Below, piece after piece: positions 7,798-17,381 of a DNA stretch of 64,000 bases; within the stretch, counting starts at the first letter, position 1, and the number at the start of each line of letters is the position of its first letter. A model generated the notes under the pieces. The model saw only the letters and a program-made list of their open reading frames with translations. It made no database searches and had not been told where the DNA came from. Made by a program: the position numbers and the translations under genes. The stretch is from Methyloprofundus sp. (GTDB lineage Bacteria; Pseudomonadota; Gammaproteobacteria; Methylococcales; Methylomonadaceae). The stretch lies in NCBI GenBank assembly GCA_012960135.1, contig DUBW01000037.1, positions 855 to 64,854 of the forward strand. Reading direction: 5' to 3'.

Positions 7798-9207
7798 ATG
7801 TCAGTAGATAACGTACTAAAAATAATACAAGAAAACGATATCAAATTTGTTGATTTTCGTTTTTGTGACACTCGCGGTAAAGAGCAACACGTAACTTTCC
7901 CTGCACATAGCATCAATGAAGATACGTTTGAAGAAGGCAATATGTTTGATGGCTCTTCTGTTGCAGGATGGAAAGGCATCAATGAATCTGACATGATTTT
8001 AATGCCAGACCCGGCTACAGCCAAAATAGACCCTTTCTTTGATGACAATACATTAATCCTACGTTGCGATATTATTGAACCAAGTGACATGCAAGGTTAC
8101 GAACGTGACCCACGCTCAATTGCTAGACGCGCTGAAGCTTATATGCTATCTACAGGGATAGCTGACACTGCTTTTTTTGGTCCGGAAAATGAGTTCTTTG
8201 TATTTGATGATGTACGCTGGAATAGCGACATGGGTAGCTGTGGTTACAAGGTCGATTCAGAAGAAGCCGGCTGGAACTCTGAAAAAGCCTATGAAGATGG
8301 TAACATCGGTCACCGCCCAGGCGTAAAAGGCGGTTATTTTCCTGTACCTCCAGTTGACTCTCTACAAGACATGCGTTCTGCAATGTGTCTAGTTTTAGAA
8401 GAAATGGGACAAACAACAGAAGTTCACCATCACGAAGTGGCTACTGCAGGTCAATGTGAGATTGGCTCTAGATTTAATACTCTAGTTAATAAAGCTGATG
8501 AAGTTCTGGAACTTAAATATGTGGTTGCCAATATTGCACACGCGTATGGCAAAACTGCCACTTTTATGCCTAAGCCTTTAGTCGGTGATAACGGTAATGG
8601 TATGCACGTTCACCAGTCTTTAGCAAAAGATGGGCAAAACATTTTCTCAGGTGATTTATACGGTGGTCTATCTGAAACTGCTCTTTTCTATATTGGCGGT
8701 ATCATCAAGCACGCAAAAGCACTAAACGCTTTCGCTAACGCATCAACAAACAGTTACAAGCGTCTGGTTCCAGGCTTTGAAGCTCCTGTTATGCTAGCTT
8801 ACTCTGCACGTAACCGTTCGGCTTCTATCCGAATTCCTTTTGTAAACAATCCAAAAGGTCGTCGTATCGAGTTACGTTTTGGTGACTCTACTGCTAACCC
8901 TTACCTATGCTTCGCTGCAATGTTAATGGCTGGCCTTGATGGCATCCAGAACAAGATCCATCCTGGTGATGCAATGGATAAAGATCTATACGACTTACCT
9001 CCTGAAGAAGAAAAGCTCATTCCTCAAGTGGCTTTCTCTTTTGATGAAGCACTAAAAGCATTAGATAAAGATCGTGAGTTCCTGACGCGTGGCGGTGTAT
9101 TCACTGATGATGCTATTGATGGTTATATTGATCTAAAAATGGAAGAAGTACAACGTCTACGTATGAGTACTCATCCTGTAGAATTTGATATGTACTATAG
9201 CTTGTAA
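7798..9207 (+). CDS. glnA: Glutamine synthetase, type I
   Basis: GlnA makes glutamine from glutamate, ammonia and ATP and is the main entry point for ammonium. The 469 residues match the dodecameric GSI-beta form. Visible signatures are [11 protein letters not shown] near residue 50, [10 protein letters not shown] near residue 265, the ATP-binding [19 protein letters not shown] and the tyrosine in [10 protein letters not shown] near residue 397, the site adenylylated by GlnE. The ribosome-binding site is TATGGAGACACTTTAA ahead of the ATG. ntrB and ntrC follow on the same strand after a terminator, the usual glnA-ntrBC arrangement, so glnA is expected to be under NtrC control, though no sigma-54 box was seen. 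Confidence 0.98.
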   Translation: MSVDNVLKIIQENDIKFVDFRFCDTRGKEQHVTFPAHSINEDTFEEGNMFDGSSVAGWKGINESDMILMPDPATAKIDPFFDDNTLILRCDIIEPSDMQGYERDPRSIARRAEAYMLSTGIADTAFFGPENEFFVFDDVRWNSDMGSCGYKVDSEEAGWNSEKAYEDGNIGHRPGVKGGYFPVPPVDSLQDMRSAMCLVLEEMGQTTEVHHHEVATAGQCEIGSRFNTLVNKADEVLELKYVVANIAHAYGKTATFMPKPLVGDNGNGMHVHQSLAKDGQNIFSGDLYGGLSETALFYIGGIIKHAKALNAFANASTNSYKRLVPGFEAPVMLAYSARNRSASIRIPFVNNPKGRRIELRFGDSTANPYLCFAAMLMAGLDGIQNKIHPGDAMDKDLYDLPPEEEKLIPQVAFSFDEALKALDKDREFLTRGGVFTDDAIDGYIDLKMEEVQRLRMSTHPVEFDMYYSL

Positions 9208-9247
9208 TAATATTATCGCTACTGCTTGCAGTAGTCGTTCTATTTAT

Positions 9248-9285
9248 AAAAGGGGCTGCTATTTATTTAGTTAGCCCTTTTTTTT
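9248..9285 (+). terminator. Intrinsic terminator after glnA
   Basis: Left arm aaaaggggct (9248-9257) pairs with agccc plus a run of eight T (9273-9285), with one bulged G. It would end most glnA transcripts before ntrB, giving the partial read-through usual in glnA-ntrBC loci. A smaller hairpin (ctactgc/gcagtag) lies just before it. Confidence 0.75.
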
Positions 9286-9448
9286 GCTCAAAAAACACCG
9301 CGTCAAAAGGGTGCGTATATTTATTTAATTGCGCCCATCATTAGTGCGTTAAAATAATATCTCTTTCTAGTCCGGCAAATTCCTTAGTATCAATACTTGG
9401 TCTATACTTTGCTTCTAACTTACAAACCACTTCTTTCAAGCCCATAAA

Positions 9449-10495
9449 GTGTACAAAAAAATTCTCGATAATATTAATGAAGCTATTCTCTTATTTAATA
9501 GAGACCTGCAGCTTATTTATATCAATACAGCAGGCGAAGTTTTATTTGAAGATAGCGCAAGGCACTTGCTCGGTCGACCTGCAAAAGATTTACTAAGTTT
9601 CGATAGATCACTTAAAGATGATTTATTGCGCTGCATAGAGCGCAATGAGGGCTTTTTTGACCACGAGCATACGCTGAATTTACTGCACAAAAAGATAACC
9701 ATCAGCTTTAGCGCAACTCCAATTGTGGATAATCCTGAGGAGCCAGAGGTGCTTGTTGAATTACAACAACTCGATCGGCATATACGCATATCAAAAGAAG
9801 AGCAATTAATTGCTCAGCAACATATCTCGCGCATGTTGATGCGCGGATTTGCACATGAAATTAAAAATCCATTAGGTGGCCTGCGTGGAGCCGCCCAGCT
9901 TCTGGAACTTGAATTACAAGATAATGACTTAAAAGAATACACCCAGATTATTATCAAAGAAGCAGACCGCATGCAGACATTAATGGATAAAATGCTGGGT
10001 CCTAATAAACCCCCCAATATTGTCGCTTTAAATATACACGAAGCCCTGGAACGGGTACGACAACTAGTTCAGGCCGAGCTTAGTCATAGAATAATAATCA
10101 AACGTGATTATGATCCTAGTATTCCTAAGCTAAAAGCAGATAAAAACCAGCTTATCCAGGCCTTTTTAAATATTATCCGCAATGCAAGCCAGGCTATTGT
10201 TGATACAGGTGAAATTACTTTACGCACCCGAATACACAGGAACATGACCATTGCTGGAAAACAGCACAAATTAGCTGCTCGTATTGATATTATCGACAAC
10301 GGTAGTGGTATAAAGCCTGAGTTAATGAATCAGATCTTTTATCCGATGATTACCGGACGCAGTGATGGTACCGGACTAGGCCTGCCTATTTCGCAATCGA
10401 TCATTAACCAATATAACGGTATTATTGAATGTACCAGCACATCAGAAAATACCGTTTTTTCAATTTATTTACCCGTAGGAAATGCAAATGACTAA
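9449..10495 (+). CDS. glnL: Nitrogen regulation sensor histidine kinase NtrB
   Basis: NtrB phosphorylates NtrC when nitrogen is short and, with PII, removes the phosphate when nitrogen is plentiful. The 348-residue soluble protein starts with GTG. An N-terminal PAS domain (about residues 5-110) comes first, then the H-box FAHEIKNPLGGLRGA with the phosphorylated His136, the N-box NIIRNASQA near residue 237, and the G-boxes DNGSGI and GRSDGTGLGLP. There are no membrane helices, as expected. It overlaps ntrC by 8 to 14 nt depending on which ntrC start is used, so the pair is translationally coupled. Confidence 0.96.
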   Translation: MYKKILDNINEAILLFNRDLQLIYINTAGEVLFEDSARHLLGRPAKDLLSFDRSLKDDLLRCIERNEGFFDHEHTLNLLHKKITISFSATPIVDNPEEPEVLVELQQLDRHIRISKEEQLIAQQHISRMLMRGFAHEIKNPLGGLRGAAQLLELELQDNDLKEYTQIIIKEADRMQTLMDKMLGPNKPPNIVALNIHEALERVRQLVQAELSHRIIIKRDYDPSIPKLKADKNQLIQAFLNIIRNASQAIVDTGEITLRTRIHRNMTIAGKQHKLAARIDIIDNGSGIKPELMNQIFYPMITGRSDGTGLGLPISQSIINQYNGIIECTSTSENTVFSIYLPVGNAND

Positions 10496-11918
10496 TAGCT
10501 ACAATGTGTGGATTACCGATGATGACAAGTCTATGCGCTGGGTAATTGAGAAAGCCCTGAATAAAAATGACATAGTGACACGAAGCTTTGCCACGGCTCA
10601 AGAATTATTGAATGCGCTAGAAAACGACACCCCAGATATGCTATTATCTGATATTCGCATGCCTGGTATAGATGGCTTGCAATTACTGAAAAAACTTCAG
10701 GTCTCGCACCCTACCCTTCCAGTCATTATTATGACCGCACAATCAGACCTGGATAGTGCTGTGTCTGCCTTTCACGGAGGAGCATTTGAGTACCTCCCCA
10801 AACCTTTCGATATTAAAGACATGCTCACTGTTGTGCAGCGCGCTTGCTTACATAATAAGCAGCAGGCAAACAGCACTCCGGATCTTAATAGTGATAATGA
10901 TTTTAATTCCCCTGAAATTATCGGGGCCGCACCCGCCATGCAAGAAGTTTTTCGTGCCATAGGCCGTCTGGCACGCTCGCATATTACCGTGCTCATCAAT
11001 GGCCAATCAGGTACTGGAAAAGAACTGGTTGCTAAAGCCCTACACCGCCACAGCCCACGAGCAAAGCAACCCTTTATTGCCTTGAATATGGCAGCGATTC
11101 CTAAAGATTTAATGGAATCTGAATTATTTGGTCATGAAAAAGGCGCATTTACTGGTGCAAATGCACGACGCGCCGGGCGTTTTGAGCAGGCAGATAATGG
11201 TACTTTATTTCTTGATGAAATAGGTGATATGCCGCCCGAACTACAAACACGCTTATTACGCGTATTGGCCGACAATGAATTCTATTCGGTTGGTGCCCAC
11301 ACTCCGACCCGAGTCGACGTGCGCATTATTGCTGCGACCCATCAAAACCTGGAAGCCTTAGTCGAGCAGGGAATATTTAGAGAAGATTTGTTTCATCGCC
11401 TAAATGTTATACGTATCCATATCCCACCACTCAATGAACGTACTCAGGATATTCCTTTGCTAATGCAGTTCTTTTTAGCCGCTGCAGCGAAAGAACTAGA
11501 CAGTGAAGTGAAAATATTAACAACTGAGGCAGACGATTACCTATGTACTTTAGCCTGGCCTGGAAATGTACGCCAGTTAGAGAATTTTTGTCGCTGGATT
11601 ACCGTTATGGCTTCTGGGCGTGAAATACATCTAGCCGATCTACCTCCCGAATTATTACCTGATTATAAAGCAAGCGTATCAAATTCAGGCACGCCTGAAT
11701 CGGAGACTGATTGGGAAGTAAGCCTGAAAAAAGCAATTGAAGAATGCATTGCGCAAGGGCAACAAAATATCGCCAAGAAAATCATTCCCTTAACAGAAAC
11801 TATTCTGATTAAATCAGCGCTAGAGCATACCCACGGGCACCGCCATGAAGCTGCTAATTTATTAGGATATGGACGGAATACTTTAACTCGAAAAATTAAA
11901 GAATTAGTCATCGAATAA
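10482..11918 (+). CDS. glnG: Nitrogen regulation response regulator NtrC (sigma-54 activator)
   Basis: NtrC activates sigma-54 promoters of nitrogen assimilation genes after phosphorylation by NtrB. The 478 residues hold a receiver domain (phosphoacceptor Asp57 in LLSDIRMPG, conserved Lys in YLPKPFD), an AAA+ domain with Walker A GQSGTGKE (174-181) and the sigma-54 contact loop GAFTGA (221-226), and a C-terminal Fis-type helix-turn-helix ([20 protein letters not shown]). An alternative ATG at 10488 gives [13 protein letters not shown] and is an equally good start. The partner sigma factor rpoN lies at 55501-56952 in this window. Confidence 0.97.
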   Translation: MQMTNSYNVWITDDDKSMRWVIEKALNKNDIVTRSFATAQELLNALENDTPDMLLSDIRMPGIDGLQLLKKLQVSHPTLPVIIMTAQSDLDSAVSAFHGGAFEYLPKPFDIKDMLTVVQRACLHNKQQANSTPDLNSDNDFNSPEIIGAAPAMQEVFRAIGRLARSHITVLINGQSGTGKELVAKALHRHSPRAKQPFIALNMAAIPKDLMESELFGHEKGAFTGANARRAGRFEQADNGTLFLDEIGDMPPELQTRLLRVLADNEFYSVGAHTPTRVDVRIIAATHQNLEALVEQGIFREDLFHRLNVIRIHIPPLNERTQDIPLLMQFFLAAAAKELDSEVKILTTEADDYLCTLAWPGNVRQLENFCRWITVMASGREIHLADLPPELLPDYKASVSNSGTPESETDWEVSLKKAIEECIAQGQQNIAKKIIPLTETILIKSALEHTHGHRHEAANLLGYGRNTLTRKIKELVIE

Positions 11919-11966
11919 TGATTATCCAATGAAGTACTAGTAAATAATCCCCTCAAGAGGGTAACC

Positions 11967-12227
11967 CTATTCTGGGTCTGACCGCAGTGTATTACGTGTT
12001 TTTTTATCGAGTAATTTATACTGCGATTTCAGCTTAATGACATGCATAAATGTGCCTAGAAAACCGATAAAAATTCCTACACATAACTCCAGAGTTAAGG
12101 CTAGTGCTAACGGCATGTGTATGGTCATAAAATAAAAGTCAATATCTACGTTCTGAAAATTACGTAATGAAAAGACCAGTGCAACCAAAGCAATCAGTGA
12201 AAAAAAGACAGGCACTATAATCCGCAT
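11967..12227 (-). CDS. lapA: LapA family inner-membrane protein (YciS)
   Basis: This 86-residue protein has two membrane helices (about residues 3-21 and 40-65) and a basic tail, with the spacing and the FSLRNFQNVDIDFYF loop of the LapA/DUF1049 family. In E. coli LapA works with LapB to control LpxC turnover and lipopolysaccharide amount. It lies 23 bp after ihfB, the usual rpsA-ihfB-lapA order, but lapB, which normally follows, is not here: the next gene is the convergent ntrC. Weakly conserved family, so function is inferred from family and context. Confidence 0.85.
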   Translation of the reverse strand: MRIIVPVFFSLIALVALVFSLRNFQNVDIDFYFMTIHMPLALALTLELCVGIFIGFLGTFMHVIKLKSQYKLLDKKTRNTLRSDPE

Positions 12228-12250
12228 GACAAAATCTTATGGTTTATATA

Positions 12251-12556
12251 TTAATCAGTAATTTCATGTGTATGACGAGTTTCATCGACGCGATCACGCA
12301 ACTCTTTGCCCGGCTTAAAATGTGGGACATATTTTTCTGTTAAGGAAACTGCATCCCCTGTTTTAGGATTGCGTCCCATTCTAGGCTTACGGTGATGTAA
12401 GGAAAAACTACCAAAGCCACGTACTTCTATTCTTTCATTGGCCGATAAAGATTGACCCATCTGCTCTAGCATACATTTCACAGCAAGCTCTACATCCTGC
12501 AAAGCTAAATGAGGTTGTTTCTTTGCTAATTGTTCGATTAATTCAGATTTAGTCAC
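12251..12556 (-). CDS. ihfB: Integration host factor subunit beta
   Basis: IHF-beta pairs with IHF-alpha to bend DNA in transcription, recombination and replication, and supports sigma-54 activators such as NtrC. The 101 residues follow the HU/IHF fold: [13 protein letters not shown] start, [15 protein letters not shown] and the DNA-intercalating arm [17 protein letters not shown] with its proline. The start codon is GTG with AGGA upstream. It sits behind rpsA as in most gammaproteobacteria, but a strong terminator lies between them, so it needs read-through or its own promoter. lapA follows 23 bp later. Confidence 0.97.
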   Translation of the reverse strand: MTKSELIEQLAKKQPHLALQDVELAVKCMLEQMGQSLSANERIEVRGFGSFSLHHRKPRMGRNPKTGDAVSLTEKYVPHFKPGKELRDRVDETRHTHEITD

Positions 12557-12728
12557 AGTTGATCCTATAATTTTGTGATTTTCCTGTATTTTACTTTAAG
12601 CTACGGATAAATCTAATGTTTTTTTTAAATATTTATATAACTCAATAGCCTGAACCATAATCCTGGGTCCAACTACCTTGCAGATTTAGCGCTATTAGCT
12701 ATCTATGGCAAAAACGATCTCGCATAAA

Positions 12729-12760
12729 AAAGGGTTTAATTTTTGCAAATTAAACCCTTC
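12729..12760 (-). terminator. Intrinsic terminator after rpsA
   Basis: A 13-bp perfect inverted repeat (aagggtttaattt at 12730-12742 with aaattaaaccctt at 12747-12759) is followed on the minus strand by a T-run. It sits 20 bp beyond the rpsA stop codon. Confidence 0.85.
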
Positions 12761-12777
12761 TTATTAACGCCTGGTTA

Positions 12778-14439
12778 CTATTTATCCAATTGCTTGAACA
12801 AGTCACCCATTGTCGGTGTTCCAGCTACAGCTTCTGAGTATTCTTTCATAACAGAGGCTTCAGCATCAGAATCTTTCGCTTTAATAGATAAAGAAATTGA
12901 TTTGTTTTTCTTATCTACGCCGATAAACTTAGCTTCAACTTCGTCACCTACACTCAGCAACTTAGTCGCATCTTCAACACGATCACGCTGAATCTCAGAT
13001 GCTCTTAGATAGCCTTCGATGTTTTCAGCCAGAGTAATAACCGCTCCTTTAGCATCAACTTCTTTTACAATCCCTTTAACCATACTGCCTTTTTCATTAA
13101 TGGCAATATAGTTCTGGAAAGGGTCTTGTTGTAATTGCTTGATACCAAGAGAAATACGCTCGCGTTCGGCATCAACAGCTAAAATAACGGTTTCTACTTC
13201 ATCACCTTTCTGGTATTCGCGAATTGATTCTTCCTGCCCATCAGACCATGAAATATCAGACATATGTACCAGACCATCAATATTTCCATCCAGACCGATA
13301 AAGATACCGAAGTCTGTAATTGATTTGATTTTACCGGAAATTTTATCGCCTTTGTTATGCGTAGCAGCGAACTCATCCCAAGGATTAGTACGACACTGCT
13401 TCATACCTAATGAAATACGACGTCTTTCTTCGTCGATTTCAAGAATCATGATTTCAACCAGATCGCCTAGCTGTACAACTTTAGAAGGATTAACGTTTTT
13501 ATTCGTCCAGTCCATTTCAGAAACGTGTACCAGACCTTCTACACCTTCTTCGATTTCAACAAAACAACCGTAATCAGTTAAGTTATTTACTTTACCTGAC
13601 ACACGCGTACCCGCTGGGTAGCGGTTAGCAATATCATGCCATGGATCTTCAGCCATTTGCTTCATGCCTAATGAAACACGAGTTTTTTCTTTGTCGAATT
13701 TAAGTACCTTAACTTCGATTTCTTGACCAATTTCCACACACTCAGATGGGTGACGCACACGACGCCAAGCCATATCGGTAATATGTAATAGACCGTCGAT
13801 ACCACCCAAATCAATGAATGCACCGTAGTCTGTCAAATTCTTGACAATACCTTTAACAACTATGCCATCAGCCAGTGTTTTAAGTAATTCATCTCTTTCT
13901 GCACTGTATTCTTTTTCAACGACAGCACGACGAGATAACACAACGTTGTTGCGTTTCTGGTCAATTTTAATCACTTTGAATTCAAGATCACGACCTTCAA
14001 GGAAAGTAGTGTCTCTGATAGGACGAACGTCGACTAATGAACCTGGCAAGAAAGCGCGTAATGCACCCACTGCGACAGTAAAACCACCGCGAACCTTACC
14101 ATTAATACGGCCGGTAATTGTCTCTTCCGCTTCGAAGGCAGCTTCCAGTTCACCCCAAGCTCTATGCTTCTTCGCTTTATCACGAGAAAGTAATGTAGCA
14201 CCTAGACCATCTTCGATTAAATCTAATGCAACCTCAACTTCATCACCTACACTAACTTCAAGGTCACCTTCGTCGTTTAAAAATTGCCATTTTGGAATCA
14301 CACCTTCTGATTTCAATCCCGCACTGACAATAACTTTATCGTTATCGATGTCAACGACTATACCTACCAGCATCGCGCCAGTACGCATTTCCGTTTGTTT
14401 TACACTTTCTTCAAATAAATCAGCAAAGCTCTCGCTCAT
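12778..14439 (-). CDS. rpsA: 30S ribosomal protein S1
   Basis: S1 binds mRNA on the small subunit and unfolds structured leaders so translation can start. The 553-residue form begins at [12 protein letters not shown]; an upstream in-frame extension of 11 codons (to 14472) is rejected because it does not match the family start. Six S1 repeats are visible, recurring as GxVxxxxxxGxFVxL-type strands: two ribosome-binding repeats first, then four RNA-binding ones with segments such as [24 protein letters not shown] and SLGMKQ. It follows cmk, as in most gammaproteobacteria. A small hairpin with T-run lies in the cmk-rpsA gap. Confidence 0.97.
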   Translation of the reverse strand: MSESFADLFEESVKQTEMRTGAMLVGIVVDIDNDKVIVSAGLKSEGVIPKWQFLNDEGDLEVSVGDEVEVALDLIEDGLGATLLSRDKAKKHRAWGELEAAFEAEETITGRINGKVRGGFTVAVGALRAFLPGSLVDVRPIRDTTFLEGRDLEFKVIKIDQKRNNVVLSRRAVVEKEYSAERDELLKTLADGIVVKGIVKNLTDYGAFIDLGGIDGLLHITDMAWRRVRHPSECVEIGQEIEVKVLKFDKEKTRVSLGMKQMAEDPWHDIANRYPAGTRVSGKVNNLTDYGCFVEIEEGVEGLVHVSEMDWTNKNVNPSKVVQLGDLVEIMILEIDEERRRISLGMKQCRTNPWDEFAATHNKGDKISGKIKSITDFGIFIGLDGNIDGLVHMSDISWSDGQEESIREYQKGDEVETVILAVDAERERISLGIKQLQQDPFQNYIAINEKGSMVKGIVKEVDAKGAVITLAENIEGYLRASEIQRDRVEDATKLLSVGDEVEAKFIGVDKKNKSISLSIKAKDSDAEASVMKEYSEAVAGTPTMGDLFKQLDK

Positions 14440-14490
14440 TGTTTTCGTCCCAGACTTGTATGTAGAATCCAAGTCTCTATCTCAGTAGTT

Positions 14491-14517
14491 AAAAAAATAG
14501 CTGTGTGTCATCACACA
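14491..14517 (-). promoter_or_regulatory. Hairpin and T-run in the rpsA leader (possible attenuator)
   Basis: On the minus strand, TGTGTG and CACACA (14502-14517) form a 6-bp stem with a 4-base loop, then AGCTA and a run of seven T (14491-14497). It lies between cmk and rpsA, about 50 bp before the rpsA start. It could partly terminate cmk transcripts or form part of the S1 leader structure; the stem is short. Confidence 0.35.
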
Positions 14518-14535
14518 ACCAATAAATGGTATTAC

Positions 14536-15192
14536 TTATTCAGTTAAAATCATGACCTGATTAATGACTTCCGCTATGCTTATATCAGATGAATCCAGAT
14601 AAAATGCGTCTTCAGCCGGCATCAGTGGCGCTGTTTTTCGTTCGCTATCGCGACGATCACGCAACATAATCTCCTGAGTAATCTTATCAAGGTTAGCATC
14701 AATCCCTTTTTCTTTCAACTGTTTAAATCGTCTGTCGCCTCTTTCTTTTGCGCTCGCCGTTAAATACACCTTAAAATCAGCATCGCTAAAAACAACCGTC
14801 CCCATATCACGTCCATCAGCAACCAGACCGGGGAGCTGGCGAAAGTCTTTCTGCTTTTGCAGCAAGACCTTTCTAACGGCAGGGTATGCCGCTACTTTTG
14901 ACGCAGACGCTCCGGTTTCTTCTGTGGGCAATCGAGCAGTTATATCGATACCATCAAGCTTTACCACCAGTTCATCATCGCACTCAAAAGCCAGCTGCAT
15001 ATTTTTCGCCACCTCTGCAACGGCAGCTTCATCCAATAAATCGACTTGCTTATCCAGAGCAGAAATTGCCAGCGAGCGGTAAATAGAGCCGCTGTCTAAA
15101 TAATGCCAGCCCAACTTCTTTGCAACTGCCCGACTAACCGTACCTTTTCCGGCACCACTAGGACCATCAATGGTTAAAACAGGGATATTCAT
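14536..15192 (-). CDS. cmk: Cytidylate kinase
   Basis: Cmk phosphorylates CMP and dCMP with ATP. The 218-residue protein has the P-loop GPSGAGKGTVSR (residues 10-21), then LDSGSIYR with a Ser-Gly-Ser in the substrate-binding loop, the GRDMGTVVFSDADFKVYLTAS core near residues 128-148 and the lid RRDSERKTAPL, all standard. Its ATG overlaps the aroA stop by one base (TAATG), so translation is coupled. It ends the aromatic block and precedes rpsA, the order found in Pseudomonas-type genomes. Confidence 0.97.
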   Translation of the reverse strand: MNIPVLTIDGPSGAGKGTVSRAVAKKLGWHYLDSGSIYRSLAISALDKQVDLLDEAAVAEVAKNMQLAFECDDELVVKLDGIDITARLPTEETGASASKVAAYPAVRKVLLQKQKDFRQLPGLVADGRDMGTVVFSDADFKVYLTASAKERGDRRFKQLKEKGIDANLDKITQEIMLRDRRDSERKTAPLMPAEDAFYLDSSDISIAEVINQVMILTE

Positions 15193-17381
15193 TAGCCCTC
15201 CTGTGTGCTTATATTAAGCCCAAGCTTTTTCGTTAAGACAGCAAAGCCTGGAAATGACGTATTTACATTTTCACAATCCTGAATCTCGATAGTGCTGGTT
15301 GCCCGTAATCCCGCCATAGCAAACGACATTGCAATTCGATGATCACCATGGGAAATAACCGAGCCTCCTCCTATAGTTCCACCCTTTATCACCATGCCGT
15401 CTTCGGTAGGTTGCGCATCGACGCCAAGTATCTGCAAACCATCCGCCATGACCTGAATACGGTCACTCTCTTTAACCCGTAATTCTTTTGCACCGGTTAA
15501 AATAGTTGTCCCTTCTGCACAGGCTGCGGCCACAAATAACACCGGAAATTCATCGATAGCCAGCGCAACAAATTCTTCTGGAATTGCAATGCCTTTAAGC
15601 GCCGCACTGCGTACGCGTATATCCGCAACCGGCTCACCACCAACGGCACGCTGGTTAAGTAATTCAATATTGGCGCCCATTAACTGCAGGATATTGATAA
15701 CTCCGGTACGCGTTGGATTAATACCCACATGCTGTAAAGTTAAGTCAGAATTCTCGGCTATTGACGCACCTACCAGAAAAAAAGCGGCGGATGAAATATC
15801 ACTAGGTACATCAATATCGGTTGCGTTCAATTTCCCCTGACGCGAAATCGTCACCTGATTACCCTCCTTCTTAACAGGATAAGCAAAACCAGACAGCATA
15901 CGTTCAGTATGATCACGCGTTGGCGCTGGCTCAGTAACCGATGTTTCACCCTGAGCATATAAACCGGCAAGCAATAGACAGGACTTAACCTGCGCACTGG
16001 CAATCGGCATATCATAGTGGATGCCTTGTAAATTGCTCTGCCCTCTAATCGTTAACGGTGCAGTGCCGTTTTCAGTACTTTCAATCACCGCGCCCATTTT
16101 AGCCAAAGGATCCGTTACACGTCGCATCGGGCGACCTGATAAGGACTTATCTCCGGTCAGAATCGCATCAAATTTTTGCCCTGCTAACAGCCCACAGATC
16201 AAGCGCATGGAGGTCCCTGAATTCCCTAAATAAATAGGTTCTTTAGGCGCCTGTAAACCATCCAGACCGACACCATGAATAGTAACCTGTCCTTTTTCCG
16301 GGCCTTCTATCTTAACGCCCATCGCCTGAAATGCCCGCAAAGTCGCCAGCGCATCATCACCCTCTAAAAAGCCACTCACATGGGTTACACCCTCAGCAAG
16401 CGACCCTAGCATAATGGAGCGATGTGAAATTGATTTATCGCCTGGCACCCGCACTTGGCCTTGCAAGTGTCCGCCAGCTTGTACGGTAAAAGTAATAGAT
16501 TGAGTCATATTATTGTGTTGATCTAAAAAACGCTGCCGCGCATTGCGGGCATAAGTAAAAGTATCGCACAGTGCCTGAGTCTGGTTGTGTTGCAGCATTT
16601 TCTTAACACTGTTCAGCTCAGAGCATAGCTGCTCAATTAATGGAATAATTTGTTGTTTGTTAGCTAGACAAATATCCTGCCACATGGTCGGATCGCTGGA
16701 AGCAATACGGGTAAAGTCTTTAAAACCTCCCGCCGCATATTTAAAGATTTCATCCTGCTCATCTTTTTTGCCTAATAAATCGACCAAAACAAAAGCGATA
16801 ATATGTGGCAAATGGCTGGTAGCCGCAAGCACAGTATCATGCTGCTCTACCAGCATATAGGAAACAGTGCTACCCAAACCTTGCCAAAACCTGGCGGCCT
16901 GCTGAACAAATCCCTTATCAGTCTGCACACAAGGGGTTAATATCACCCGTTTGCGCTGAAATAAATCTGTCAAAGCAGCATCCACACCACTGTTTTCCGC
17001 CCCAGCTATCGGGTGAGCCGGTACAAAATTTGGCGGCATAGCGGTAAATACTTCCGTCAGCGCTGTTACCACATTTCCTTTGGTGCTGCCGGCATCCATA
17101 TATAAAACCTTTTCAGACCAAAAAGGCGCAAGCTGCTTAAAGATACCCGCCATTGCACCCACGGGTGTGGCAATAATCACACAATCGGCATTAGCCACGG
17201 CTTCGGCCATTTCCAGACTATAACTATCGATAACCTTTAATTCCTGAGCCCGCTGCAAATTGGAAAGATCTTCCTCCCGCCCATAGGCTGATATCGTAGT
17301 GCAGAGATTATTTTGCCGGGCAGCACGCGCGATAGATCCGCCAATCAACCCGACACCTATAATGCATAACTTATTAAACAT
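15192..17381 (-). CDS. aroA: Fused prephenate dehydrogenase / EPSP synthase (TyrA-AroA)
   Basis: One continuous 729-residue frame covers two enzymes. Residues 1-285 are a TyrA-type dehydrogenase: GVGLIGGS NAD-binding loop (9-16), VPAHPIAGAENSG near 120-132 and TSHLPH near 188-193. Residues 295-729 are EPSP synthase: PGDKSISHRS (313-322), GNSGTSMRL, the DELPVLF-like DEFPVLF segment and RVKESDR. The first makes 4-hydroxyphenylpyruvate from prephenate; the second makes EPSP in the shikimate pathway. MFNKL at 17381 is chosen as start because it overlaps the hisC stop by 8 bp; the 36-codon upstream extension lies inside hisC. Such fusions are known in other gammaproteobacteria. An internal ATG (MTQSITF, residue 292) might also yield AroA alone. 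Confidence 0.95.
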   Translation of the reverse strand: MFNKLCIIGVGLIGGSIARAARQNNLCTTISAYGREEDLSNLQRAQELKVIDSYSLEMAEAVANADCVIIATPVGAMAGIFKQLAPFWSEKVLYMDAGSTKGNVVTALTEVFTAMPPNFVPAHPIAGAENSGVDAALTDLFQRKRVILTPCVQTDKGFVQQAARFWQGLGSTVSYMLVEQHDTVLAATSHLPHIIAFVLVDLLGKKDEQDEIFKYAAGGFKDFTRIASSDPTMWQDICLANKQQIIPLIEQLCSELNSVKKMLQHNQTQALCDTFTYARNARQRFLDQHNNMTQSITFTVQAGGHLQGQVRVPGDKSISHRSIMLGSLAEGVTHVSGFLEGDDALATLRAFQAMGVKIEGPEKGQVTIHGVGLDGLQAPKEPIYLGNSGTSMRLICGLLAGQKFDAILTGDKSLSGRPMRRVTDPLAKMGAVIESTENGTAPLTIRGQSNLQGIHYDMPIASAQVKSCLLLAGLYAQGETSVTEPAPTRDHTERMLSGFAYPVKKEGNQVTISRQGKLNATDIDVPSDISSAAFFLVGASIAENSDLTLQHVGINPTRTGVINILQLMGANIELLNQRAVGGEPVADIRVRSAALKGIAIPEEFVALAIDEFPVLFVAAACAEGTTILTGAKELRVKESDRIQVMADGLQILGVDAQPTEDGMVIKGGTIGGGSVISHGDHRIAMSFAMAGLRATSTIEIQDCENVNTSFPGFAVLTKKLGLNISTQEG

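Noticed and set aside
13139-14488. Long plus-strand open frames opposite rpsA
   Set aside because: They are Ser/Thr/Pro-rich shadows of the S1 coding strand with no family features.
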